16,849 nucleotides of DNA from Clostridia bacterium (GTDB lineage: Bacteria; Bacillota; Clostridia; Christensenellales; CAG-138). A program made the position numbers and the translations under genes. Below, piece by piece: positions 1-6,760 of the stretch (the stretch's first letter is position 1; each line of letters opens with the position of its first letter). The stretch covers positions 1-16,849 of the forward strand of contig JAEDJH010000031.1 in assembly GCA_016296415.1 (NCBI GenBank). The letters run 5' to 3'. The notes under the pieces were generated by a model, which saw only the letters and a program-made list of their open reading frames with translations, ran no database searches and was not told the DNA's origin.

Positions 1-37
1 TTTATCATTAGCGACACAATACTTGGGAGGAAGAAAA

Positions 38-712
38 ATGACATCTGTTAAAAAGTACATTGCCGAGTTTATCGGCACGCTCGTTCTTGTGCTGTTTGCC
101 TGCGGCGTTGCCGCCGTTACCGGTTGCAGCGGAACAAATCCCGATACGGCATATTTGATGACGGCACTTGCCTTCGGTCTTGTTATTGTAGCCATGGCGT
201 ATTCTATCGGCAACATATCCGGCTGCCACATCAACCCTGCGGTTTCCATCGCAATGCTGGTGTCGGGGAAAATGAAGATAAAGGATTTTATCGGCTATGT
301 CGTCGCACAGTTTGCCGGTGCCATCGCAGGTGCGGCGATACTCGGTGCCATACTCGGCTCCAACGAAAGCCTTGGTCAGAACGGACTGTATAACGGTGAC
401 ATAATCGCTTCGCTCATTGTTGAGGTAATTCTCACTTTCGTGTTTGTACTTGCAATTTTGGGCGTTACCTCTCGCATTAAGAACTCCTCCGTTGCAGGCA
501 TCGTCATCGGTCTGACGCTCACGCTTGTTCACGTGTTCGGCATTTACTTCACGGGAACGTCCGTCAACCCTGCCCGCAGCTTCGGTCCTGCGCTGTTTGT
601 CGGCGGAGAAGCATTATCCAATGTGTGGGTATTCATCGTTGCTCCGTTGGTTGGCGGCGTGCTGGCAGCGCTTGTCTATAAGCTGCTGGACGGCGGCAAG
701 GCGGAGGAATAA
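38..712 (+). CDS. aqpZ: Aquaporin Z-type water channel (MIP family)
   Basis: A 224-residue six-helix membrane channel that lets water cross the cytoplasmic membrane. Two NPA boxes are visible: HINPA at residues 64-68 and VNPARS at 176-181. The selectivity-filter positions match the E. coli AqpZ water type: Phe46 in helix 2, His165, Thr174 and Arg180, with the same H-to-R (15) and T-to-R (6) spacing as H174/T183/R189. This favours water over glycerol, because glycerol facilitators have Gly and a longer loop with Asp here. The ATG at 38 is chosen because a GGGAGG ribosome site (25-30) lies 7 nt upstream. An in-frame TTG at 23 would overlap that site. The promoter is outside the window. The gene stands alone and a terminator-like hairpin follows. 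Function is assigned from family motifs, not tested. Confidence 0.93.
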   Translation: MTSVKKYIAEFIGTLVLVLFACGVAAVTGCSGTNPDTAYLMTALAFGLVIVAMAYSIGNISGCHINPAVSIAMLVSGKMKIKDFIGYVVAQFAGAIAGAAILGAILGSNESLGQNGLYNGDIIASLIVEVILTFVFVLAILGVTSRIKNSSVAGIVIGLTLTLVHVFGIYFTGTSVNPARSFGPALFVGGEALSNVWVFIVAPLVGGVLAALVYKLLDGGKAEE

Positions 713-737
713 GCCGCTATTTGACTGAATAACCAGC

Positions 738-767
738 AAAGCGGGCAGGGGAGATCCTGTCCGCTTT
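738..767 (+). terminator. Probable terminator after aqpZ
   Basis: An inverted repeat (AAAGCGGGCAGG / CCTGTCCGCTTT, one G-T wobble, 6-nt loop) begins 25 nt after the aqpZ stop. The flanking A and T runs are built into the stem, but the T tract that follows is weak, so termination efficiency is uncertain. Confidence 0.55.
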
Positions 768-786
768 ATGTTCCGTGCTGTTAATG

Positions 787-817
787 AAAAAGAAACGGAC
801 ACCTTATAGATGTCCGT
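787..817 (-). terminator. Intrinsic terminator of the tRNA/6S unit
   Basis: Read on the minus strand, a 7-bp stem (ACGGACA / TGTCCGT, at 811-817 and 795-801) with a 9-nt loop is followed by a TTTCTTTTT tract. It starts 6 nt downstream of the encoded CCA of tRNA-Gln, so it fits as the end of the stable-RNA transcript that begins near 1177. Confidence 0.75.
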
Positions 818-822
818 CGCTT

Positions 823-896
823 TGGCTGCGGAACTAGGATTCGAACCTAGACAATACGAGTCAGAGTCGTAGGTGCTACCATTACACAATTCCGCA
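823..896 (-). tRNA. tRNA-Gln (anticodon CTG)
   Basis: A complete cloverleaf can be folded by eye on the minus strand. The acceptor stem is TGCGGAA/TTCCGCA, the D stem GTGT/GCAC, and the anticodon stem TACGA/TCGTA encloses loop CTCTGAC with anticodon CTG. The T arm is CTAGG-TTCGAAT-CCTAG, followed by discriminator G and an encoded CCA (823-825). The U1-A72 pair and G73 are usual glutamine identity features. It decodes CAG. It lies directly downstream of the presumed 6S RNA and shares its transcript. Confidence 0.95.
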
Positions 897-1074
897 ATAT
901 ATAATCCCAAGATGCCGTCCGTTCCATATATAACACCCGCCCTTAGGCAGGTGGGTGCTCAGTGAAGGTTTGCTGCTTACCAAGAATAAAGGTGGCATCC
1001 GCCGTTCAACGTTAAGCTCCCGTAAAATATGCGTCGGTTTATATAATAGAACGTAACGCACACCGCAGGATATT
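897..1074 (-). ncRNA. ssrS: 6S RNA (SsrS), RNA polymerase-binding regulator
   Basis: The 178 nt between the CCA end of tRNA-Val and the first base of tRNA-Gln hold no plausible gene but look like a 6S RNA, which mimics an open promoter and sequesters vegetative RNA polymerase. On the minus strand the 5' end (TCCTGCGGTGT...ACGTTC) pairs with the 3' end (GGAACG...GGCATCTTGGGA) as an interrupted closing stem: CGTTC/GAACG, GGTGT/GCATC and TCC/GGA. The 3' segment resembles the E. coli 6S end (CGGCATCT-GGGA-like), preceded by an internal hairpin CACCC..CCTAAGG..GGGTG as in the E. coli 3' central region. Length matches the family (about 180-190 nt). The mature ends are inferred from the flanking tRNA borders and may differ by several nt. 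Identity is by pattern memory; a covariance-model search would decide it. Confidence 0.75.
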
Positions 1075-1151
1075 TGGTGGGATTAATTGGAATCGAACCA
1101 ATGACCTCCACGATGTCAACGTGGCGCTCTAACCAGCTGAGCTATAACCCC
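1075..1151 (-). tRNA. tRNA-Val (anticodon GAC)
   Basis: Minus-strand cloverleaf. The acceptor is GGGGTTA/TAATCCC with one G-U pair. The D arm carries AGCTCAGCTGGTTAGAGC, and the anticodon stem CCACG/CGTGG encloses loop TTGACAT with anticodon GAC. The T arm is ATTGG-TTCGAAT-CCAAT, with discriminator A and an encoded CCA (1075-1077). It reads GUC/GUU valine codons. It is the first gene of the minus-strand stable-RNA unit and abuts the 6S RNA. Confidence 0.95.
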
Positions 1152-1176
1152 GAACCAACAAATCAATCTGATTTGC

Positions 1177-1211
1177 AAATACTATTATACACATAAAAAA
1201 GCAGAATGCAA
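1177..1211 (-). promoter_or_regulatory. Promoter of the tRNA-Val/6S/tRNA-Gln unit
   Basis: On the minus strand a perfect -10 box TATAAT (1184-1189) lies 16 nt from a partial -35 box TTGCAT (1206-1211). The predicted start near 1177 is about 26 nt before the tRNA-Val 5' end. No equally good promoter was seen between the two tRNAs, which supports a single transcript. Confidence 0.7.
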
Positions 1212-1271
1212 GCAGAAATTTATTTTCAATTTATAGCATTAGGTAAGAAAATAATGAAATAAAACAGGCCG

Positions 1272-1300
1272 TGTTCAAAAAGGTAATAGTATGGTAAAAT
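1272..1300 (+). promoter_or_regulatory. Probable promoter of exoA operon
   Basis: An extended -10 element TGGTAAAAT (1292-1300) is preceded at 17 nt by a weak -35 (TGTTCA, 1272-1277). The predicted start near 1307 gives a leader of about 24 nt holding the GGAGGA ribosome site at 1318-1323. It is divergent from the tRNA promoter. Confidence 0.55.
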
Positions 1301-1330
1301 ACCAATATTCAGTGTACGGAGGACTGTCTA

Positions 1331-2098
1331 ATGCGTTTTGTAACGTTTAATGTCAATGGCCTTAGGGCCTGCATCGGAAAGGGCTTTTACGATTTTTTTG
1401 CTGCGGAGGATGCGGATATTTTCGCCGTGCAGGAGACGAAGCTTCAGCCCGATCAGATCTCGGTTGACCTTGCGGGTTATGAGGTGTACTTCAACAGTGC
1501 CGTTAAGAAGGGGTATTCCGGAACAGCGGTATTCACAAAGCGCCGTCCTATCTCGGTAAGCTGCGGAATAGGCGTTGAGGAGCATGACAGCGAAGGCAGG
1601 GTCATAACCTGTGAGTATGAAAAATTCTTTTTTGTTGACGTATATACGCCAAATTCGCAAAGGGAGCTTCTGCGCCTTGATTACAGAATGAAATGGGAAG
1701 AGGCATTCCTCGGATACCTGAAAAAGCTTGACGGTCAAAAGCCGGTTATAGTGTGCGGCGATATGAACGTGGCGCATAGGGAGATCGATTTAAAAAACCC
1801 GAAAACAAACAGGCGCAATGCAGGCTTTACCGATGAAGAACGGGAGTGTATGACAAGGCTGCTTTCAAACGGCTTTACCGATACGTTCAGATATTTATAT
1901 CCCGACAGGGAGGACGCCTATACCTGGTGGAGCTATATGGCAAATGCAAGGGCGAGGAACATCGGATGGCGCATCGACTATTTTCTGTGCAGTGACAGGA
2001 TAGCCGAAGCGATAGTGGATTGTGAGCTGCTGCCGGAGGTCATGGGGAGCGATCACTGCCCCGTAAGGCTGACGATTGATGAGGAAAAGATCAAATGA
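1331..2098 (+). CDS. exoA: Exodeoxyribonuclease III (AP endonuclease, Xth family)
   Basis: A 255-residue cytoplasmic DNA-repair nuclease that cuts at abasic sites and degrades 3' ends, part of base excision repair. All hallmark motifs of the EEP/Xth fold are visible: FNVNG at 6-10, QETK with metal-binding Glu35, YTPNS, GDMN with catalytic Asp144 and Asn146, RNIGWRIDYF, and the C-terminal SDH (240-242) with the active-site His242. Length matches the family (about 250-270). The ATG has a GGAGGA site 7 nt upstream. The stop overlaps the next gene's ATG (ATGA), so translation is probably coupled. The symbol follows the B. subtilis name; xth is a synonym. Confidence 0.96.
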   Translation: MRFVTFNVNGLRACIGKGFYDFFAAEDADIFAVQETKLQPDQISVDLAGYEVYFNSAVKKGYSGTAVFTKRRPISVSCGIGVEEHDSEGRVITCEYEKFFFVDVYTPNSQRELLRLDYRMKWEEAFLGYLKKLDGQKPVIVCGDMNVAHREIDLKNPKTNRRNAGFTDEERECMTRLLSNGFTDTFRYLYPDREDAYTWWSYMANARARNIGWRIDYFLCSDRIAEAIVDCELLPEVMGSDHCPVRLTIDEEKIK

Positions 2099-2706
2099 AT
2101 TATTACGAGCTGGAAAGGCTTATTGAGGAAACCATTGAAAAAGGGCTTCTTTGCAGGGCGGAGCTTGCGGATGAATCGCTGTGCTACTTTATCCCGAGAA
2201 AAAAGTGCGGAGATCTTCTGCTTGCGACTATAGATTCGGACTTCAGACCCGACGGCTGGACGATAAGGAGCATACGAAAGCTTGTCGATTTTGACATAGC
2301 AAGACCCTTTCATCAGCTTCTTGTCAGAAAATTTGACGAAGCTTTGGAAGAACCCGATGTTGATATTTCCGGCTGGGAGACGGTGTTTGGCGACATCAAA
2401 AGCAAGGGCATCCATGTTTCGGTGGAGGGACGCATTGACGGAGAAAATGACAGGTATGTTCTGGGCATTGTCGGTGAGGTGAGGAAGCACAGTGTTTTTA
2501 TCTGGCAATATGATGCAGATGGCGTGTGGGAGCCGCAGCCGCTCAAAATTAACTATGCCGACATAACGAACATCAGCTTCGGATGCAGATATAACGAGGC
2601 GTATGCGAGCGTGATCAGGGTCCCGGATTTCAGCGGATTTGAGTACGAGAAAGAGCCGGCGGAAGGCGAAAAAGATGCAAGAATACTTGAGTTTCGGCGT
2701 AAATGA
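2095..2706 (+). CDS. Conserved-looking protein of unknown function
   Basis: A 203-residue soluble acidic protein with no signal peptide, membrane segment or recognised catalytic motif. It overlaps exoA by 4 bp (ATGA) and its stop codon lies inside the dsdA ribosome site, so it is the middle gene of a translationally coupled trio, which argues that it is real. The N-terminal half (residues 1-90) contains a GWTIRSIRKL segment. The C-terminal half (about 105-180) alternates beta-rich strands (VSVEGRID, YVLGIVGEV, HSVFIWQYDADG, LKINYADITNISFG) in the manner of a small beta-barrel (Sm-like, SH3-like or YolD-like), which is inference only. The tail (about 180-203) is charged and probably disordered. 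I do not recognise the family. Confidence 0.8.
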   Translation: MNYYELERLIEETIEKGLLCRAELADESLCYFIPRKKCGDLLLATIDSDFRPDGWTIRSIRKLVDFDIARPFHQLLVRKFDEALEEPDVDISGWETVFGDIKSKGIHVSVEGRIDGENDRYVLGIVGEVRKHSVFIWQYDADGVWEPQPLKINYADITNISFGCRYNEAYASVIRVPDFSGFEYEKEPAEGEKDARILEFRRK

Positions 2707-2716
2707 GGAGAGAACC

Positions 2717-3982
2717 GTGAACGAACATACAATAGAGAAAATGAGAAACGGCGAGGAGCTTTTATGGTTTAATCCCTCGCTTATAAAGGCAAAAGAAGCG
2801 CTCGGGAAATTGAGCCTTTCCATGGGCGATATAGATGATGCCGAACGCAGACTCGAACGGTTCAAACCGTTTATTGCAAAGTGCTTTGAGGAAACAAGAG
2901 CGATGGACGGGCTGATCGAATCGCAGCTTGACGAGATACCGTACTTGCAAAGCGCACTCGGGCAGAAGCATGGAAGGCTGTATATCAAGCGGGACGACAG
3001 CCTGCCCATAGCCGGCTCTGTTAAGGCGAGAGGAGGGATATACGAGGTTTTAAAGCACACCGAGGAGCTTGCGGAGAGAAACGGATTGCTTGATGGCATG
3101 GCGGATTACGGCGGGCTTGCGGGAGAGGAGATGAGGCGTTTTTTCGGCGGCTATACCATACAGGTCGGCTCTACGGGCAATTTGGGGCTGTCAATAGGGA
3201 TGATAAGCGCAAAAATCGGATATAGGGTTATCGTACACATGTCCTCGGATGCAAAGCAATGGAAAAAAGATATGCTGAGGGCAAACGGCGTAGAGGTGAT
3301 GGAATATGCGACGGATTATTCCGAGGCGGTAAAGCAGGGAAGAGCGCTGTCAGCCGCCGACGAAAAGAGCCATTTTGTGGATGACGAAAATTCGCTTGAT
3401 CTGTTCATGGGATATGCTGTAGCGGCAAAAAGGCTTCGCTCGCAGCTTGAGGATAAAGGGATAGCCGTGGATTCAAACCATCCGCTGTACGTTTACATAC
3501 CGTGCGGCGTGGGCGGTGCGCCGGGCGGGATCGCGTTCGGACTTAAGCACATGCTCGGTGACAACGTGCATATATACTTCGTTGAGCCTGTGCAGGCGCC
3601 GTGTATGCTTGCGGCGCTTGCGAGCGGCAGAGGCAGCGCCGTATCCGTAAAGGATTTCGGACTGTCTGGAATTACCTGTGCAGACGGACTTGCGGTAGGC
3701 AGAGCGTCACAGCTTGTATATGAATGTATGAGAGAGCTGCTTGACGGCGAGATGACTGTGAGCGACGGTAAGCTTTTTGACTGTTTGCATATACTTATGG
3801 AGAGTGAAAACATCTTTATCGAGCCGTCGGCATGTGCGTCTATTGCCGCATACAGGATGCTTATGGACTCCGATGAAAAGAAAATATGCGCAGCACTTGA
3901 TGACAATGCAACGCATATCGTATGGGCTACGGGCGGTCGGCTTGTGCCGGAGAGCGTCAGAGCCGAATATCTATCGCTCTGA
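2717..3982 (+). CDS. dsdA: D-serine dehydratase (D-serine ammonia-lyase)
   Basis: A PLP enzyme that converts D-serine to pyruvate and ammonia, detoxifying D-serine or using it as carbon and nitrogen. About 421 residues; similarity to E. coli DsdA runs along the whole chain. Landmarks are WFNP near the N-terminus, PIAGSVKARGG with the PLP-binding Lys103, the phosphate loop VGSTGNLGLS (150-159), PCGVGGAPGG (262-271), ADGLAVGRAS, and a C-terminal HIVWATGG. The GTG at 2717 is preferred because GAGGAG (2705-2710) sits 6 nt upstream. An in-frame ATG at 2675 would add 14 residues, match the E. coli N-terminal length somewhat better and overlap the upstream gene, so it remains possible. The gene converges on the sugar transferase with only 7 bp between stops and no visible terminator. 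Confidence 0.92.
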   Translation: MNEHTIEKMRNGEELLWFNPSLIKAKEALGKLSLSMGDIDDAERRLERFKPFIAKCFEETRAMDGLIESQLDEIPYLQSALGQKHGRLYIKRDDSLPIAGSVKARGGIYEVLKHTEELAERNGLLDGMADYGGLAGEEMRRFFGGYTIQVGSTGNLGLSIGMISAKIGYRVIVHMSSDAKQWKKDMLRANGVEVMEYATDYSEAVKQGRALSAADEKSHFVDDENSLDLFMGYAVAAKRLRSQLEDKGIAVDSNHPLYVYIPCGVGGAPGGIAFGLKHMLGDNVHIYFVEPVQAPCMLAALASGRGSAVSVKDFGLSGITCADGLAVGRASQLVYECMRELLDGEMTVSDGKLFDCLHILMESENIFIEPSACASIAAYRMLMDSDEKKICAALDDNATHIVWATGGRLVPESVRAEYLSL

Positions 3983-3989
3983 TTTACCG

Positions 3990-5367
3990 CTATTGCAATC
4001 TTTGATCCATGTCCAAATGATTCCGACGGCTTTTTCCGTTGGAATTTTTTTGTGCAAAGGCGGCTTCATCAACGCCTGTACTCGAATCACGCTTGAACAG
4101 CACCAGGAAGGTTTCCAAAAGAAGCTTCAGATCCAAAGCGAAGGAATAGTGCTTGATGTACATCAAATCGAACATGAGCTTTTTACGGGGTGACGTGGTG
4201 TAGCGTCCGTAAATTTGGGCATAGCCCGTAATGCCGCTTGACGGTGAGCCGCTGTTCAAACTCGGGCAATTCGCTTTGAATCTGCTCGTAGAAGAAGGCA
4301 CGCTCGGGTCGGGGACCGACGATTGACATATCTCCGAGCAGTACGTTGATCAGCTGCGGAAGCTCGTCAAGCCGCATCTTGCGCAAAATGCGTCCGACCT
4401 TTGTAATTCGGGGATCATCCTTTTCGGCAAGCGCAGGACCCCTTTTGCTTTCCGCATCGGGTATCATGGTGCGAAGCTTAATTATATGATAGGGCCTTTT
4501 ATTCATAGTAAGGCGTTCCTGCATATAAAACGGGCTGTGCTTGTCCTCCAAAAATATAAAAAGAGCGCAAATAAGAATAATCGGCAGTGCAACTGTCAAA
4601 GCGAGCGCAGAGAATACTATGTCAAATATACGCTTTCCGAGGCGCTGACTGCGTGTTAAGCCGAAACTGTGTACGAGAATAAGCAGCAGGTCATCGCACT
4701 GCTCGGTTTGCGCCTTTGTCATCATAATGTCCGTATATTCGGGGCGCATGAGAACGCTTTTGTTGTATGCAGCGCATATACATAGTATACGCTGTTTGTC
4801 CTCGTTGACGAGGCTGCCGATAACGACCGCCGGTACGCTTTGGATCTTCTCGGCAATTTCGACGCTCTTGGGGGATATGGTATCGACTATGGTATAGCGT
4901 TTGCTGAAAAGGTTCACAACGTCAACCACCCAGTCCTCGGTGGGAAGGTCTGTTATAAAAATCGTCTTAACGGGTGGGCAGAACCTAAAATATATCCTTT
5001 GTGAAATCAGAAGCCATAGCGGTATTAGAATTGCCATCTCCCCGAACATGACAAAAATAATTTTTTTGCTTACCTGCCTGCCTATCATTGAATAAGGAAG
5101 GGCGAGCACCAGTACCGATGTAATTAAAAGCGCAATAAGTGCGGTATAAATGAGTATATGGAGTCTGTTTCCTCCGAAATTTAGCACGCCGAGGAAAAGC
5201 ACAATGACAACCAGTATAACGGAATACCAAACGAAGGTAAGTACAGAGTGAATTTCTGCGGTGCTGTCCCAAAGGTTATTCACAATCAGTTCTGCACAAT
5301 ACATGGACACTGCGGTGACGGCAAGCAATAATATAATTGCAATAAACCTTGAAACAGCTTCGCCCAT
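3990..5367 (-). pseudogene. Polyprenyl-phosphate sugar-1-phosphate transferase, frameshifted
   Basis: This reads as an initiating sugar transferase (WcaJ/CpsE/WbaP type), which would load the first sugar phosphate onto undecaprenyl phosphate for a surface polysaccharide. The first frame (5367 to 4237, 377 codons) has four N-terminal membrane helices, a central linker domain and the catalytic module: KRIFDIVFS re-entrant helix, KLRTM, DDPRITKVGRILRKMRLDELPQL and GDMSIVGPRPE. It then goes out of frame, ending as LHHVTP at about 4183. The expected continuation (GITGYAQIYGRYTTSP...YIKHYSFALDLKLLLETF) is intact in another frame from 4235 to 3990. At 4236 only one base stands where a Pro codon is expected in VKPGITG, so a 2-nt deletion restores everything; the repaired protein would be about 459 residues, normal for the family. 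It may be a true mutation, phase variation or a sequence error. No good ribosome site precedes the ATG at 5367. Confidence 0.85.
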
Positions 5368-5420
5368 CGGATGGAGTTGGATGATTTATCATAATTCAGC
5401 CGCAAAACATTGTGCCTGCA

Positions 5421-6209
5421 TCATGGCATAATGCTTTGATATTTTCTCCTTTTCAGTTTAATATAGCCGAGCATATACTTTGCTGTTCTAAATAGATTCA
5501 TTTTGCAGTACTTCCGATATATGCTGTACACGCCGTATGCTGAGCGAAGCTTATTGCGCGACTTCGTACCCTGCATAAAGCGATAGCGTACGAGGGGTTC
5601 CTCGATGCCGAGGATGCAGCCGCAATCCTTGACACAGCCGAGCCAACAGACATAATCCTCGTGGAAAAATTCGTCGGTAAACGGATGGCGCAGGATCAGG
5701 TTTTTATTACATACGACCGTTGAGCAGCCGATACAGTTTTCGGAGAGTAAATCGTCCTGCTTAATTTTTGACGGTACGCACGACACAATGCCAAGAGGCT
5801 CGGCGTTTTCATCAACAAGCTCGTATGAGGAACATACGAAGTCGGAGCAGGTGCTTTCAAGAAGATCGATCTGGCGCTCTAACTTTTCGGGAACGAACAT
5901 ATCGTCGCTGTCCAAGAAAGCCACGTATTTCCCCCTTGCGGCGGCTACACCCGCCATCCTTGTCTTTGCAACACGCATATTCTCGCTGTTTTGAATGACT
6001 CTAAGTCTGGGCTCGTTTTCGGCAATAGCGGAAACAAGCTCGAAAGTATTGTCGGTTGAGCAGTCATCAACGACGATGCACTCCCAGTCCGGGAATGTTT
6101 GAGCAATAACGCTTTTTACCGTGTCCTCGATAAAGCGTGACGCATTGTACGCAGGTATTATCACGGAACACAGGGGAGAGGGATTGCGAGTCGGACATTT
6201 TTCTTCCAT
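5421..6209 (-). CDS. Family 2 glycosyltransferase
   Basis: A 262-residue GT-A fold glycosyltransferase expected to add a sugar from a nucleotide-sugar donor to a lipid-linked glycan on the cytoplasmic side. The nucleotide-binding start SVIIPAYNAS (15-24), VVDDCSTDNT (46-55) and the metal-binding DSDD (100-103) are clear. A basic C-terminal stretch (KLKRRKYQS) may touch the membrane. The ATG at 6209 has GGAG 8 nt upstream. The in-frame TTG at 6260 has no ribosome site and is rejected. It is the first gene after a consensus promoter and lies 53 bp upstream of the sugar transferase, forming a two-gene surface-glycan unit. The acceptor and sugar cannot be read from sequence. Confidence 0.9.
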   Translation of the reverse strand: MEEKCPTRNPSPLCSVIIPAYNASRFIEDTVKSVIAQTFPDWECIVVDDCSTDNTFELVSAIAENEPRLRVIQNSENMRVAKTRMAGVAAARGKYVAFLDSDDMFVPEKLERQIDLLESTCSDFVCSSYELVDENAEPLGIVSCVPSKIKQDDLLSENCIGCSTVVCNKNLILRHPFTDEFFHEDYVCWLGCVKDCGCILGIEEPLVRYRFMQGTKSRNKLRSAYGVYSIYRKYCKMNLFRTAKYMLGYIKLKRRKYQSIMP

Positions 6210-6298
6210 ATATCGCTCCAGTGAAGTCGGTGCATTTGCTACTGAAGGTGCATTGCACAATAGTATATAAGAAGCATCCTTTAACAGGCGGCAACTTA

Positions 6299-6327
6299 AT
6301 TTTATAAAATGTTTTCTTCATTGTCAA
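6299..6327 (-). promoter_or_regulatory. Consensus promoter for the glycosyltransferase unit
   Basis: On the minus strand TTGACA (6322-6327), a 17-nt spacer and TAAAAT (6299-6304) form a near-perfect vegetative promoter. The predicted start near 6292 leaves a leader of about 83 nt before the ATG at 6209. Confidence 0.8.
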
Positions 6328-6391
6328 ATACAAACGGTCATTTTGTCAAAACGGGTTTTATTATGTATAATGCCCGAATATGTAGGGCAAC

Positions 6392-6427
6392 AAAAAGCAC
6401 CGCCCGACTGAAAATATCGGGCGGCGT
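6392..6427 (-). terminator. Intrinsic terminator after the DUF2087-like gene
   Basis: Minus-strand stem CGCCGCCCGA / TCGGGCGGTG (6417-6426 and 6398-6407) with a 9-nt loop is followed by CTTTTTG. It lies 12 nt after the stop at 6440 and separates this unit from the glycosyltransferase promoter. Confidence 0.85.
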
Positions 6428-6439
6428 TTCGTACCGTAA

Positions 6440-6739
6440 TTATCCGTTATCGTTCGGAAGCTCCAAACGCATATATTGCTCACGGTTTCTTGTCATCAGA
6501 CCCTCCGTAATCATTTCCCGACGTATTGTGCAGTAGTCATCAAAATAGCGCTTGATAACAGCGTTCACTTCGCCTTCGCCGTAAGTGATGCCGAACTCGA
6601 AATTCTCAACTATCATATCGAGCAGCACACGGCGTTTTTTGCGCTGTACCGGCAGAGCCTTTATTACTCCGTCGGAAACGAATGCCTTGAGCACCTTAAG
6701 CTTGAATACCTCGTCGTATTTCATCTCATCAGCATACAT
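6440..6739 (-). CDS. Small DUF2087-like protein, possible regulator
   Basis: A 99-residue basic soluble protein. The core QRKKRRVLLDMIVENFEFGITYGEGEVNAVIKRYFDDYCTIRREMITEGLMTRNREQYMRLE matches my recollection of the DUF2087 pattern: an RKKR-type start, a helical 'F..G..Y.E.EVN..I..YFDDY..IRREL...GL..R' body and a short final strand. In other proteins this module is fused to ArsR-type helix-turn-helix domains, so a DNA-binding or regulatory role is possible but not shown. The ATG at 6739 has AGAGG 6 nt upstream; the TTG at 6745 is rejected. It starts 21 bp after the sortase-like gene and ends at a terminator, so the two are probably co-transcribed. Confidence 0.82.
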   Translation of the reverse strand: MYADEMKYDEVFKLKVLKAFVSDGVIKALPVQRKKRRVLLDMIVENFEFGITYGEGEVNAVIKRYFDDYCTIRREMITEGLMTRNREQYMRLELPNDNG

Positions 6740-6760
6740 AATCAACCTCTTTAACCGATT

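Noticed and set aside
614..910. 98-codon minus-strand frame
   Set aside because: It runs through tRNA-Gln, its terminator and the aqpZ end; no coding evidence.
3990..4301. Separate small gene ending with the KLLLETF sequence
   Set aside because: It is the out-of-frame 3' part of the sugar transferase; the start lies inside the conserved catalytic domain.
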